Of a stretch of 13,909 nt of DNA, positions 6,410 to 13,103 are shown one piece after another. Location: the NCBI GenBank assembly GCA_938008005.1, contig CALLLZ010000449.1, positions 1-13,909 of the forward strand, given 5' to 3'. How positions within the stretch are numbered: position 1 is the stretch's first letter; each line of letters begins with the position of its first letter. The position numbers and the translations under genes are program-made. The notes below the pieces were generated by a model, which searched no databases, was not told the DNA's origin, and was given only the letters and a program-made list of their open reading frames with translations. The DNA comes from an uncultured Marinicella sp. (GTDB lineage Bacteria; Pseudomonadota; Gammaproteobacteria; Xanthomonadales; Marinicellaceae).

Positions 6410-8974
6410 TTAAAGCCAACGCATCAGTGAACACTCAAGTTGTTTACTGGTTTCTTGAATGGTTCGCTTGAAACAAGTATCTATTTCATTAACAAACCTT
6501 TTTAAAGGAACCAAATCTTCAGCCCTGGCTGTGGTTTCTATTCCCGCCATCAATTGATTGATCATCTTAAGCCCCACACTAGCCGATGCACCTTTGAGCT
6601 CATGGGCGATTGATACAACCTGCTCAAATTGTTTCTCATCTACAGCGGTCCTCAATAATTGAACACTTTTGTGGCTGTTAATAAAAAACTCTTTGACCAC
6701 TTTAACCATCAATTTTTTATTACCTGATAACCAGTCTCTGAGCTCATCATGATCAAATGCCAGGTTCTTATCTGTTGATTTATGGTAGGGGACATGTGCA
6801 GGTTTCTTAACAGTTTCCAACATTTCACTGAGGTGCTTGGGCATCCATACTTTTAGTTTTTTCTGGACGGTAACTACATTCATTGGTTTGGTGATGTAGT
6901 CATCCATACCGGCAGCAAGACATTTATCACGGTCTCCTTCCATTGCACTGGCAGTAAATGCAATGATTGGTATGCTTTTTTTGTTGACAGGTGTGCTTGC
7001 TTTGCGAATGTTTTTTGTTGCTAAATAACCATCCATGACTGGCATATGACAATCCATAAAAATCAAATCAAAACGTTCTTTTTGAAGGATGTCAAGGGCC
7101 TCTTGACCATTAACTACTGTTTGAATTTCTAGACCAAGAAACTCGAGTATACCTCTGGCTACCATTAGATTTGTGGCATTATCATCAACCACCAAGACAC
7201 GACCTTTGAAGTGATCAAACCCATGGCTATCATCTGAGTCCTCTGATAATGATGGCTCGGGCTTTACAGTTTTCTTAAGTTTAACTGTAAACCAAAAATT
7301 GGTGCCTTTATTCAGTTGACTTTCAAAACCAATGTCTCCTCCCATCAGTAAAGTCAATTCCTTACAAATACTCAAACCTAAACCAGTACCACCGTACATT
7401 CTAGTGGTTGAATTATCAGCTTGTGTGAATCGATCAAATATAGTTTTTTGTTTTTTCTCATCAATGCCTATGCCAGTATCCGATATATCAAAACGAATCA
7501 GTGATTCTGACTCATCAGATTGGTCAATTTGGCAGTTGACATCTATTTGGCCTTGTTCAGTAAACTTCAATGCATTGCCTACCAAGTTAGTTAGTAATTG
7601 TCGGATTCGGCCAGAATCACCTTTGTACCACCCTTTCAACGCTGGATCAACAGTACATGAAAAAGTTAAATTCTTGTTTTCTATCGTACTTGAAATTGAT
7701 GATGAAAAATCTTCCATAAAGTCGTTAAAGTTAAAATCATGCTGTTCAATCTCAAATTTACCGGCTTCAATTTTTGAAAAATCTAAAATATCATTGATGA
7801 TGGTCAACATCGAATTGGCACTTTTTTTAATGGTCAGAGCATGGTTTCTTTGTTCATCGGTCAGAGAGCTATTTAACATCAGTTCATTAATACCTAAGAC
7901 ACCATTCATAGGGGTTCTGATTTCATGACTCATATTAGCTAAAAAGACCGATTTGGCCTGATTGGCATCTATCAATTCCTGTTCAATTTTTTTACTTTCA
8001 GTGATGTCTCGCCCTATGCACAAGACAGCCTGCTTACCATCAAACTCAATTCCAGTGAGTGTCACATCAGCAGGGCGTACTTCACCATCAATGGTTTTAA
8101 ACAACCACTCAGTTCGATGGTGTCCTGTTTGGAATGTTTTTGCCACCATTTCCCTGGCCTGTTCTTTCGATGTTTTACCATTTGCCTGGAGATCTGGGCA
8201 AATATCAAATGGTGGTGTATTGAGCAAGTGTTCAACCGAATCATATGCCAATAGTTTAACGGCTGCATCATTTGCCATAAAAAAGTGACCACCTGTGATT
8301 AGCATCATTGCATCTTCAGATTTTTCATACAGTAAACGGTATTTGTCCTCACTTTTTGCGAGCTTAAGCGCATTGGCCTTGGCTTCATCTCGCAGTAACA
8401 ACGTTTCTTTGATATTTTGGTTAAAACGTTTGCCATTGGAAATCCCCGCACCTAAGAACAATAAACCAAACAAGGCCAAGGTCAAAGAATTTGCTTCAGC
8501 AGCCATTAATATATTGATGGTTATAGGTAATATGCTGAATGTCATGAAAATGACCACTGACTTATAACTGGGGGTTAAAGTACCTAAGGAAGTACCTACT
8601 AATCCAAGCAGTAATAGCTGTAAAATGGTTTGGTGAATCAAAGAATCTGCAGGATATAAATATATACCCGTAGAACCCCATACCAGGCTGGCTATAAAAA
8701 CGCCGAAAACGAACTTATACTCCATTTTTTTGGCAGAAAAAGCGCCTTTTGTTATCGCTGAATTAAATAAATACTTGATGCTGATTCGATAAAAAATAGT
8801 TACTAACAAACAACTGAACCAAATCAGCAAATGATTAAACGGTATAACATCTTTTAAAGCATAAACCAGAATACAGCCACTAATAAACATCCCTGTCTGA
8901 CTGACTACCAAGCCGTCATACATGAGTTTAATGCGCTCTAAATATAAACTTTCATCATTTGATTTGTACTTCAT
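6410..8974 (-). CDS. hybrid sensor histidine kinase (6 TM, PAS, HisKA, HATPase, REC, HPt)
   Basis: This is an inner-membrane phosphorelay kinase of 854 residues with all relay steps in one chain. About six hydrophobic segments fall between residues 20 and 178 with almost no periplasmic loop, so the signal is probably sensed in or near the membrane. A PAS domain spans ~207-328, followed by a coiled linker. HisKA has the H-box SHEIRTPMNG with H350. The ATPase has the N-box N467 (VGNALKF), DTGIGI (499-504) and GGTGLGLS (528-535). The receiver (~592-710) has D597, D598, phospho-acceptor D641 (MDCHMPVMDG), T674 and K696. The C-terminal HPt has H791 (AHELKG). All key residues are intact. No response regulator is adjacent, so the HPt output must reach a distant partner, as with BarA/ArcB-type kinases; here the HAMP is absent and the input differs. 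The signal is unknown. Confidence 0.93.
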   Translation of the reverse strand: MKYKSNDESLYLERIKLMYDGLVVSQTGMFISGCILVYALKDVIPFNHLLIWFSCLLVTIFYRISIKYLFNSAITKGAFSAKKMEYKFVFGVFIASLVWGSTGIYLYPADSLIHQTILQLLLLGLVGTSLGTLTPSYKSVVIFMTFSILPITINILMAAEANSLTLALFGLLFLGAGISNGKRFNQNIKETLLLRDEAKANALKLAKSEDKYRLLYEKSEDAMMLITGGHFFMANDAAVKLLAYDSVEHLLNTPPFDICPDLQANGKTSKEQAREMVAKTFQTGHHRTEWLFKTIDGEVRPADVTLTGIEFDGKQAVLCIGRDITESKKIEQELIDANQAKSVFLANMSHEIRTPMNGVLGINELMLNSSLTDEQRNHALTIKKSANSMLTIINDILDFSKIEAGKFEIEQHDFNFNDFMEDFSSSISSTIENKNLTFSCTVDPALKGWYKGDSGRIRQLLTNLVGNALKFTEQGQIDVNCQIDQSDESESLIRFDISDTGIGIDEKKQKTIFDRFTQADNSTTRMYGGTGLGLSICKELTLLMGGDIGFESQLNKGTNFWFTVKLKKTVKPEPSLSEDSDDSHGFDHFKGRVLVVDDNATNLMVARGILEFLGLEIQTVVNGQEALDILQKERFDLIFMDCHMPVMDGYLATKNIRKASTPVNKKSIPIIAFTASAMEGDRDKCLAAGMDDYITKPMNVVTVQKKLKVWMPKHLSEMLETVKKPAHVPYHKSTDKNLAFDHDELRDWLSGNKKLMVKVVKEFFINSHKSVQLLRTAVDEKQFEQVVSIAHELKGASASVGLKMINQLMAGIETTARAEDLVPLKRFVNEIDTCFKRTIQETSKQLECSLMRWL

Positions 8975-8981
8975 GCCTCAA

Positions 8982-9009
8982 AGTATACAGTTTATGTTTA
9001 TTGAGACAA
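8982..9009 (-). promoter_or_regulatory. candidate promoter of the hybrid kinase
   Basis: On the minus strand TTGTCT (9004-9009), a 16-base spacer and TATACT (8982-8987) sit so close that only seven bases separate the -10 from the ATG at 8974. The predicted transcript start falls almost on the start codon, which implies a leaderless message. A GAGG stands only one base from the ATG, too close to act as a Shine-Dalgarno. Confidence 0.35.
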
Positions 9010-9081
9010 ATAATTTTGCAATTTCTTCAAGTTATTCATTCATTTTCTACTGAATTCATTCAAACGCGTGTGCCTGACATG

Positions 9082-9101
9082 ATTTAAGTCAATTTAGGTC
9101 A
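9082..9101. repeat. tandem 10-bp direct repeat
   Basis: ATTTAAGTCA (9082-9091) is followed directly by ATTTAGGTCA (9092-9101), with one mismatch and a one-helical-turn phase, and is then continued by an A. Such phasing is typical of paired regulator half-sites. The core TTA(A/G)GTCAA resembles the right half of the FNR-like box at 9941-9954. Confidence 0.6.
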
Positions 9102-9230
9102 ACGCTTTCACAGTTAAAGTGAACGATTTTACACTTTAGTTAGAAGGGGTTTTCAAGGAGGTGTAAATATTCGCAGAATATAGATAAGTCTTCAATTAAT
9201 TGAGGTTCTCTAGAAATAATCAGTGACAGC

Positions 9231-9258
9231 TTGAAATTAAGAATATGATGTTTATACT
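9231..9258 (+). promoter_or_regulatory. probable promoter of the Crp/Fnr-family gene
   Basis: TTGAAA (9231-9236), a 16-base spacer and TATACT (9253-9258) each match the sigma70 consensus at five of six positions. Transcription would begin near 9265, about 100 bases before the chosen start codon. Confidence 0.45.
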
Positions 9259-9365
9259 TCAGCTTTCCTTACAATCAACCTTCTTTATTGGTTATGAGGT
9301 TGACATATCTTGGGTGCCAAATGGCTTCTCCTATCACCAATTTGTTTTTGTGTTACCATCTTCGA

Positions 9366-9935
9366 ATGCAAACTCTAATTGATTCAATCTCACAATATAT
9401 ATCACCCAGTTCTGATTTGATTGAATGTTTGTTTGATCGAATCAAACCAGTCAGTTTTGATAAAGGCGAAATGGTACATGACGCCCATGAAGTCTGTAAA
9501 AACAGTTTTTTTATCGTTTCAGGCATTTTCAGGCTTTACTACATTAAACCAGATGGTAGGGAAGTCAGTGAGTTTTTTGCTACTGAAAAAGAATGGATCA
9601 ACTCACCCGTCAGTTTTATGCAACAAAAACCAGATGTTTATTTTATGGATGCCATTGAAGACTCAAGTGCACTGGCATTAGATGTGGAAGACTTGGTGTA
9701 TTTATTTGATCATTTTCCAGAGATGGAACGTTATTCGAGGCTAGATATGGGGGCCTTCTTTGGCCATCTTATGAATCGACTTGCATCTCTTCGATTTACC
9801 ACCGCAGAGGAAAAATACAATCATTTTTGTATGGCTTATGGCGATGTAAAACAGCGGATTCCATTACACATGGTTGCTTCATATATGGGTGTTACACAAG
9901 AAACATTGAGCCGCATCAGAACTAAAAACAAATAG
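9366..9935 (+). CDS. Crp/Fnr-family transcriptional regulator
   Basis: This is a cytoplasmic DNA-binding regulator of 189 residues from the ATG at 9366. The frame is open further upstream (TTG 9288, ATG 9294), but family members begin close to MQTLIDSISQYI and the extra 26 residues look non-coding, so I chose the shorter form. Residues ~20-110 form the cyclic-nucleotide-binding-type beta roll (FFIVSGIFRLYYIKPDGREV). Residues ~165-186 form the helix-turn-helix (IPLHMVASYMGVTQETLSRI). The phosphate-cassette signature of true cAMP binders (GE with R-S/T) is absent, and there is no N-terminal cysteine cluster for an iron-sulfur centre, so neither cAMP nor FNR-type oxygen sensing is supported; the effector is unknown. 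The hydrolase gene follows 79 bases downstream behind an FNR-like box and is the obvious target candidate. Confidence 0.88.
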   Translation: MQTLIDSISQYISPSSDLIECLFDRIKPVSFDKGEMVHDAHEVCKNSFFIVSGIFRLYYIKPDGREVSEFFATEKEWINSPVSFMQQKPDVYFMDAIEDSSALALDVEDLVYLFDHFPEMERYSRLDMGAFFGHLMNRLASLRFTTAEEKYNHFCMAYGDVKQRIPLHMVASYMGVTQETLSRIRTKNK

Positions 9936-9940
9936 GATTT

Positions 9941-9954
9941 TTGACTTAGATCAA
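9941..9954 (+). promoter_or_regulatory. FNR/CRP-like operator
   Basis: TTGAC-TTAG-ATCAA is one base away from the FNR consensus TTGAT-N4-ATCAA. It begins five bases after the regulator stop codon and lies 60 bases before the hydrolase start, where a class II site would place the transcript start near 9989. The -10 there (around GTTAAC, 9976-9981) is weak, as expected of an activated promoter. Control by the adjacent Crp/Fnr-family protein is inferred. Confidence 0.55.
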
Positions 9955-10014
9955 TGACAGTATTGTTTCGCTGTTGTTAACATCAGCACTTCATTACAAT
10001 CAGGAAAAAACACC

Positions 10015-10851
10015 ATGAAAACAGTCATATTCTGTCTAGCCATGTTATTCACCCATATTACATCAGCCGCCAATTTACCTGATAAGCACGGTGCCATCGA
10101 TGCGCAGTTATTTGTAGGAAAAAATGAGAATCAACCATTGGTGGTCGGTTTTGGCGGTGGTGAAGGTGGTAATGCCTGGGCATCGGATTACTGGGAAAAA
10201 ACCAGAGATGAGTTTTTAGATCAAGGTTATGCTTTGTTGGCCATTGGTTATTTCGGTATGCCAAACACATCTCAGTTGCTTGATAGGGTTTCGTTGGATG
10301 CGATCTATCAGGAAATCATTAAGGCAGGAAAAAACCCATTGGTTAATGGCAATAAGATTGCACTCATTGGTGGTTCTAAAGGTGCTGAGTTGGTATTGAA
10401 CCTTGCCAGTAGGTTTCCTACCATAACAGCTGTTATTGCGATTGTACCCAGCCATGTTAGTTTTCCTGGGATTACCTACACGATGGAGCATTCATCATGG
10501 ACTTTTGAAGGTGAGGAAGTTCCTTTTGTACCTGCTAATGAGCGAATCATTCCTGCTGTTTTAACTCGGGATCTCCATACTGCATTCTCTATTATGATTG
10601 AGGATAAAGACTGGGTTGAAAAGGCCAGAATAGAGGTAGAAAAAATCAATGGGCCTGTGATGATTATATCTGCTCGAGAAGATGAGATGTGGCCATCGTT
10701 GATGATGTCTGAACAATTGATTGAACGATTAGAACAAAAAAAATTCCCGCATCATTATGAACACATCATTGCAGAAGGAGATCATGCATCTTCATTGAAC
10801 CATTTCTCTGATATTTTTACTTTTCTAAAGAAACATTTTAAAACCCGTTAA
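10015..10851 (+). CDS. exported alpha/beta hydrolase, BAAT C-terminal / acyl-CoA thioesterase-like
   Basis: This is a predicted serine hydrolase of 278 residues. A signal peptide (1-~19, MKTVIFCLAM... ending SAA) points to export; the lack of a lipobox suggests a soluble periplasmic form. The alpha/beta-hydrolase core shows a glycine-rich strand-turn VGFGGGEGG (44-52), likely at the oxyanion site, the nucleophile elbow GGSKGAE (119-125) with S121, D223 in REDEMWPS and H257 in GDHASS. The GGSKGAEL elbow and the DEMWPS acid motif are typical of the BAAT C-terminal (bile-acid-CoA acyltransferase/acyl-CoA thioesterase) domain, here without the N-terminal thioesterase domain. The substrate is not predictable; a secreted esterase or thioesterase is most likely. 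CAGGA nine bases before the ATG supports the start. Confidence 0.85.
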   Translation: MKTVIFCLAMLFTHITSAANLPDKHGAIDAQLFVGKNENQPLVVGFGGGEGGNAWASDYWEKTRDEFLDQGYALLAIGYFGMPNTSQLLDRVSLDAIYQEIIKAGKNPLVNGNKIALIGGSKGAELVLNLASRFPTITAVIAIVPSHVSFPGITYTMEHSSWTFEGEEVPFVPANERIIPAVLTRDLHTAFSIMIEDKDWVEKARIEVEKINGPVMIISAREDEMWPSLMMSEQLIERLEQKKFPHHYEHIIAEGDHASSLNHFSDIFTFLKKHFKTR

Positions 10852-10862
10852 GTTCATAGTCA

Positions 10863-10900
10863 GAGGCCTTTGCTTGATTCATGAATCAAGTAAAGGCCTC
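10863..10900. repeat. 38-base near-perfect palindrome between convergent genes
   Basis: GAGGCCTTT (10863-10871) pairs with AAAGGCCTC (10892-10900), and CTTGATTC with GAATCAAG inside. The only non-pair is G10872 against T10891, which becomes G-U in plus-strand RNA. A hairpin of about 17 bp with a 4-base loop results. It stands 12 bases after the hydrolase stop and 60 bases from the SRPBCC stop. No T-run follows on either strand, so a terminator role is possible but not classical. Confidence 0.8.
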
Positions 10901-10960
10901 ATAAAACATGACAAGTATGTGTTTTTTACTTTTATTGAATACTCAGAAACACTCGATGGA

Positions 10961-11461
10961 TTAGGCTGCCGCTTGAAGTAACGGACGGAACATTTCACCA
11001 GTTTCAACACGTTTTTTTAATGATGTTAAGGTATCTTGTAAAGATCGTTTCAATTTATTTTTCATGATCAATTGATGCATGGTTCGGCCTAATAAACCAT
11101 AGCGTAAATCATAGGCAAACTCGACATTCAACCGAGTCTTTTTAGCTTCAACAGCGGTTAACCACCAACTGCTTAAACCATTTGTTAAAGGTCCCAAAGA
11201 TGTTACATTATAAACAAAGCCGGTTCCTTCTTCCCAGCGGGTAATATATTCTTCTATTTCACCGAAGTCTGCCAATTTACAATACCTTCCTGCACCAACC
11301 TGCTGTCGTTTGTTACCTAGAGCATTGGAAACTTCAACACCAGGAGCCCAGGTGTAAACGTCATTAAAAACCTTAAGTACATCCCAAACCTGAGCTTGAT
11401 TGGTGTTGATGATGATGTTGGCTGTTTGTGATTTTTGACGTTGTATATGAGGTGCCATCAT
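10961..11461 (-). CDS. SRPBCC (polyketide cyclase/START-like) family protein
   Basis: This is a small cytoplasmic protein of 166 residues with the helix-grip fold used to bind hydrophobic ligands. Family marks are VWDVLKVFNDVYTWAPGV near the N-terminus, GAGRYCKLADFGEIEEYITR, a following hydrophobic strand region, and a C-terminal amphipathic helix ending VETGE. No catalytic residues can be assigned and the ligand is unknown. The frame is open 27 codons further upstream, but AGGAG (11469-11473) lies seven bases before the first of two ATGs at 11461, and a good promoter lies inside the longer form, so 11461 is the start. It is divergent from a LysR gene whose product may control it. Confidence 0.85.
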   Translation of the reverse strand: MMAPHIQRQKSQTANIIINTNQAQVWDVLKVFNDVYTWAPGVEVSNALGNKRQQVGAGRYCKLADFGEIEEYITRWEEGTGFVYNVTSLGPLTNGLSSWWLTAVEAKKTRLNVEFAYDLRYGLLGRTMHQLIMKNKLKRSLQDTLTSLKKRVETGEMFRPLLQAAA

Positions 11462-11497
11462 GCTTGTTCTCCTGGGTTCTGTATTAATGAAAAATAA

Positions 11498-11526
11498 ATT
11501 ATAGGTAAACATAATGGGTTTGATAA
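11498..11526 (-). promoter_or_regulatory. promoter of the SRPBCC gene
   Basis: On the minus strand TTATCA (11521-11526), a 17-base spacer and a perfect TATAAT (11498-11503) form a good sigma70 promoter. Transcription near 11491 gives a leader of about 30 bases that contains the AGGAG ribosome site. Confidence 0.6.
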
Positions 11527-11552
11527 CTGGCAAAATTTGCATGAGTATGGTG

Positions 11553-11592
11553 TATAAATTATCCGTATAACATCATCTATGGATAATTTATA
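11553..11592. promoter_or_regulatory. 12-bp inverted repeat, likely LysR operator
   Basis: TATAAATTATCC (11553-11564) and GGATAATTTATA (11581-11592) are perfect reverse complements with a 16-base spacer. The right arm overlaps the candidate -10 of the LysR gene. The element's centre lies about 80 bases upstream of the SRPBCC transcript start. This is where a LysR-type protein would repress itself and activate the divergent gene. Protein binding is inferred. Confidence 0.65.
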
Positions 11593-11594
11593 AT
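11589..11594 (+). promoter_or_regulatory. perfect -10 of the LysR gene
   Basis: A consensus TATAAT ends nine bases before the ATG at 11604. With a start about seven bases downstream the message would be essentially leaderless; no Shine-Dalgarno is present. No clear -35 is seen. Confidence 0.4.
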
Positions 11595-11603
11595 AACTTT
11601 ATT

Positions 11604-12509
11604 ATGTTTAATAATTTGAATTGGGATGACTTAAAGTTTTTTTTAGTGGTTTGTAGAACAGGTTCTATAAGATCTGCTGCTAAAACCTTGGCTGTTAATC
11701 ATGCGACCGTTTCCAGGCGCATCAATCAATTTGAGAAAGCTGTTGGTCAACGTTTGTTTGATCGGTCCAGAACTGGTTACACGCGCACCCGCTTTGCAGA
11801 TTTAATTTATGAGGAAGCTCATCACCTTGAAGAGCGACTCAATAATTTTTCACGACAAATTTCGGCTGATAACCAAGATTTGGTCGGTGATATTAAAGTA
11901 ACCCTACCGCAATTATTGGGCGAAATTACTTTGATGCCGATTTTTGCTGCATTCAGTAAAATTCATCCTCAAATTGAGATAGAGTTATTGGCTTCATCTG
12001 AATTATATAATCTCAATAATCGTGAGGCAGATGTAGCCTTACGTATTTGTAAAGAACCACCAGATCATTTGATTGGTCGCAAATTAGCAAGTCTACATCG
12101 AGCTTGTTATGTGACGAAAAATTGGCAACATCATCTGAAAGACAATGAGTGGTTGGCAAAACAGAATTGGTTGGGTTGGACTGAGCGTATGCGAAGACCC
12201 ATTGGTAAAATTGCCAGAGAATACCCAAGATTGAACTCTAAGCACAAAATGCTTGATGGTCACTTGCAAGTGAAAGCTTGTGAATTGGGGATGGGAGTTG
12301 CTATCCTTCCGTGTTTTGTAGGTGATTCTAACCCAAAATTAATTCGTATTCCGCCTTATACAACTGAAGCTAAATATGACTTGTGGTTGTTAATGCATCC
12401 TGATTTAAGAAAGCACACTAAAATCCAGCAATTCGTACGTTATTTAACTGAGCAAATAGGCCTATTAAACCCATTGTTTGAAGGGAAAAAGCCACAAGGT
12501 TCGGAATAG
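11604..12509 (+). CDS. LysR-family transcriptional regulator
   Basis: This regulator has 301 residues, normal for the family. The N-terminal winged helix-turn-helix (4-~63) has the recognition region SIRSAAKTLAVNHATVSRRI (21-40) followed by the usual QRLFDRSRTGYT wing. A linker helix leads to a periplasmic-binding-protein-like effector domain (~90-290) with GDIKVTLPQLLGE and the late ACELGMGVAILPCFVG segment typical of the co-inducer domain. The effector is unknown. The gene is divergent from the SRPBCC gene with 142 bases between start codons; the 12-bp inverted repeat between them is the likely binding site. Its stop is only 12 bases from the stop of the convergent rhodanese gene, with no terminator between them. 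Confidence 0.93.
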   Translation: MFNNLNWDDLKFFLVVCRTGSIRSAAKTLAVNHATVSRRINQFEKAVGQRLFDRSRTGYTRTRFADLIYEEAHHLEERLNNFSRQISADNQDLVGDIKVTLPQLLGEITLMPIFAAFSKIHPQIEIELLASSELYNLNNREADVALRICKEPPDHLIGRKLASLHRACYVTKNWQHHLKDNEWLAKQNWLGWTERMRRPIGKIAREYPRLNSKHKMLDGHLQVKACELGMGVAILPCFVGDSNPKLIRIPPYTTEAKYDLWLLMHPDLRKHTKIQQFVRYLTEQIGLLNPLFEGKKPQGSE

Positions 12510-12521
12510 ATGAGAATCAAA

Positions 12522-13103
12522 TTAACAACCGTGATGTTGTTTGATTTTCTTATCTAGCTTTATGACTTTGATTGGTTCAGAAGTTTCGATCTCACTGAAC
12601 GAACCACCAAAAAAGTCAGTGATCTTTTGCCGCAATGGCTTTTGTTCAATGGGGATGTTAATAAGATTAGGCTGTAAAACTTGTTGAGTCCATTGGTTAA
12701 GACCTCCCGATAAGACTTTCACATTGAAATAACCGCGAATCACTAACAGGTAATATAGTTGTGTGGCTTTGATTTCGTGTTCACTGTATAAAATAATGGT
12801 TTCATTAACTGCAACACCGCTTTGTAAAAACTCAGTTGCCGTAAAAGATTCTGCGGTTGGAATGTGGTAGGACGCTTCGCTACCTTGTAAATCAATCAGG
12901 TTGTAATGGTGTTGCTGTTTTATCAGATAATCGGCGAGTTCTAGGGCACTGATTTGATCCACAGGTGCTTGGATGATTTCATCAAATTCGTTGAAACTTA
13001 AATTCAAAGCGTGGCCCTTTGAAGTGGGTTTATCACCTAAAAAGAATGAGATTAAACCCAATGCCATGAGTATACCTACAAACCACCTGACGTTTGTATT
13101 CAC
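12522..13103 (-). CDS. membrane-anchored rhodanese-like protein lacking the catalytic Cys
   Basis: The protein has 193 residues from a GTG start at 13103; GTGA overlaps the upstream transporter stop by four bases. Residues ~7-23 form an N-terminal membrane anchor, with the rest probably periplasmic. A rhodanese fold spans ~52-145: a YNLIDLQGSEASYHIPTAES strand-loop (the family's D-x-R...GHIPGA), ETIILYSEHEIKATQ, where the active-site loop should begin with Cys but has S107, and LSGGLNQW (131-138). The protein has one cysteine only, C193, its last residue, in the tail HHGC. Sulfurtransferase activity by the normal mechanism is therefore not expected; the role may be binding or scaffolding, or sulfur handling through the tail. 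Operon position with a YeeE/YedE transporter points to sulfur metabolism. Confidence 0.85.
   Translation of the reverse strand: MNTNVRWFVGILMALGLISFFLGDKPTSKGHALNLSFNEFDEIIQAPVDQISALELADYLIKQQHHYNLIDLQGSEASYHIPTAESFTATEFLQSGVAVNETIILYSEHEIKATQLYYLLVIRGYFNVKVLSGGLNQWTQQVLQPNLINIPIEQKPLRQKITDFFGGSFSEIETSEPIKVIKLDKKIKQHHGC

Larger units (their letters stand above)
8975..9365. other. divergent control region between the kinase and the Crp/Fnr regulator
   Basis: This is about 390 bases with no convincing gene. It holds a tandem 10-bp repeat (9082-9101), two short inverted repeats (TTCAC/GTGAA at 9107-9123, TAAAGTG/CACTTTA at 9115-9138), an unattached perfect Shine-Dalgarno (9155-9163), a 12-bp palindrome TCAATTAATTGA (9192-9203) and a plus-strand promoter (9231-9258). 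Confidence 0.6.

Noticed and set aside
7332..7928. 198-codon plus-strand open frame
   Set aside because: It is antisense to the kinase HisKA/ATPase region, whose motifs are intact, and its protein looks like reverse-strand noise.
9288..9365. Longer Crp/Fnr start at TTG 9288 or ATG 9294
   Set aside because: The extra residues do not fit the family N-terminus and no ribosome site supports them.
9245..9382. 45-codon plus-strand open frame ahead of the Crp/Fnr gene
   Set aside because: It has no Shine-Dalgarno, unremarkable hydrophobic content, and overlaps the regulator start out of frame; its start overlaps the likely promoter.
11462..11542. Upstream start extending the SRPBCC protein by 27 residues
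   Set aside because: The extension spans a strong promoter and the AGGAG that serves the ATG at 11461.
12510..12521. Terminator between the convergent LysR and rhodanese genes
   Set aside because: Only 12 bases separate the stops and no stem or T-run is visible.
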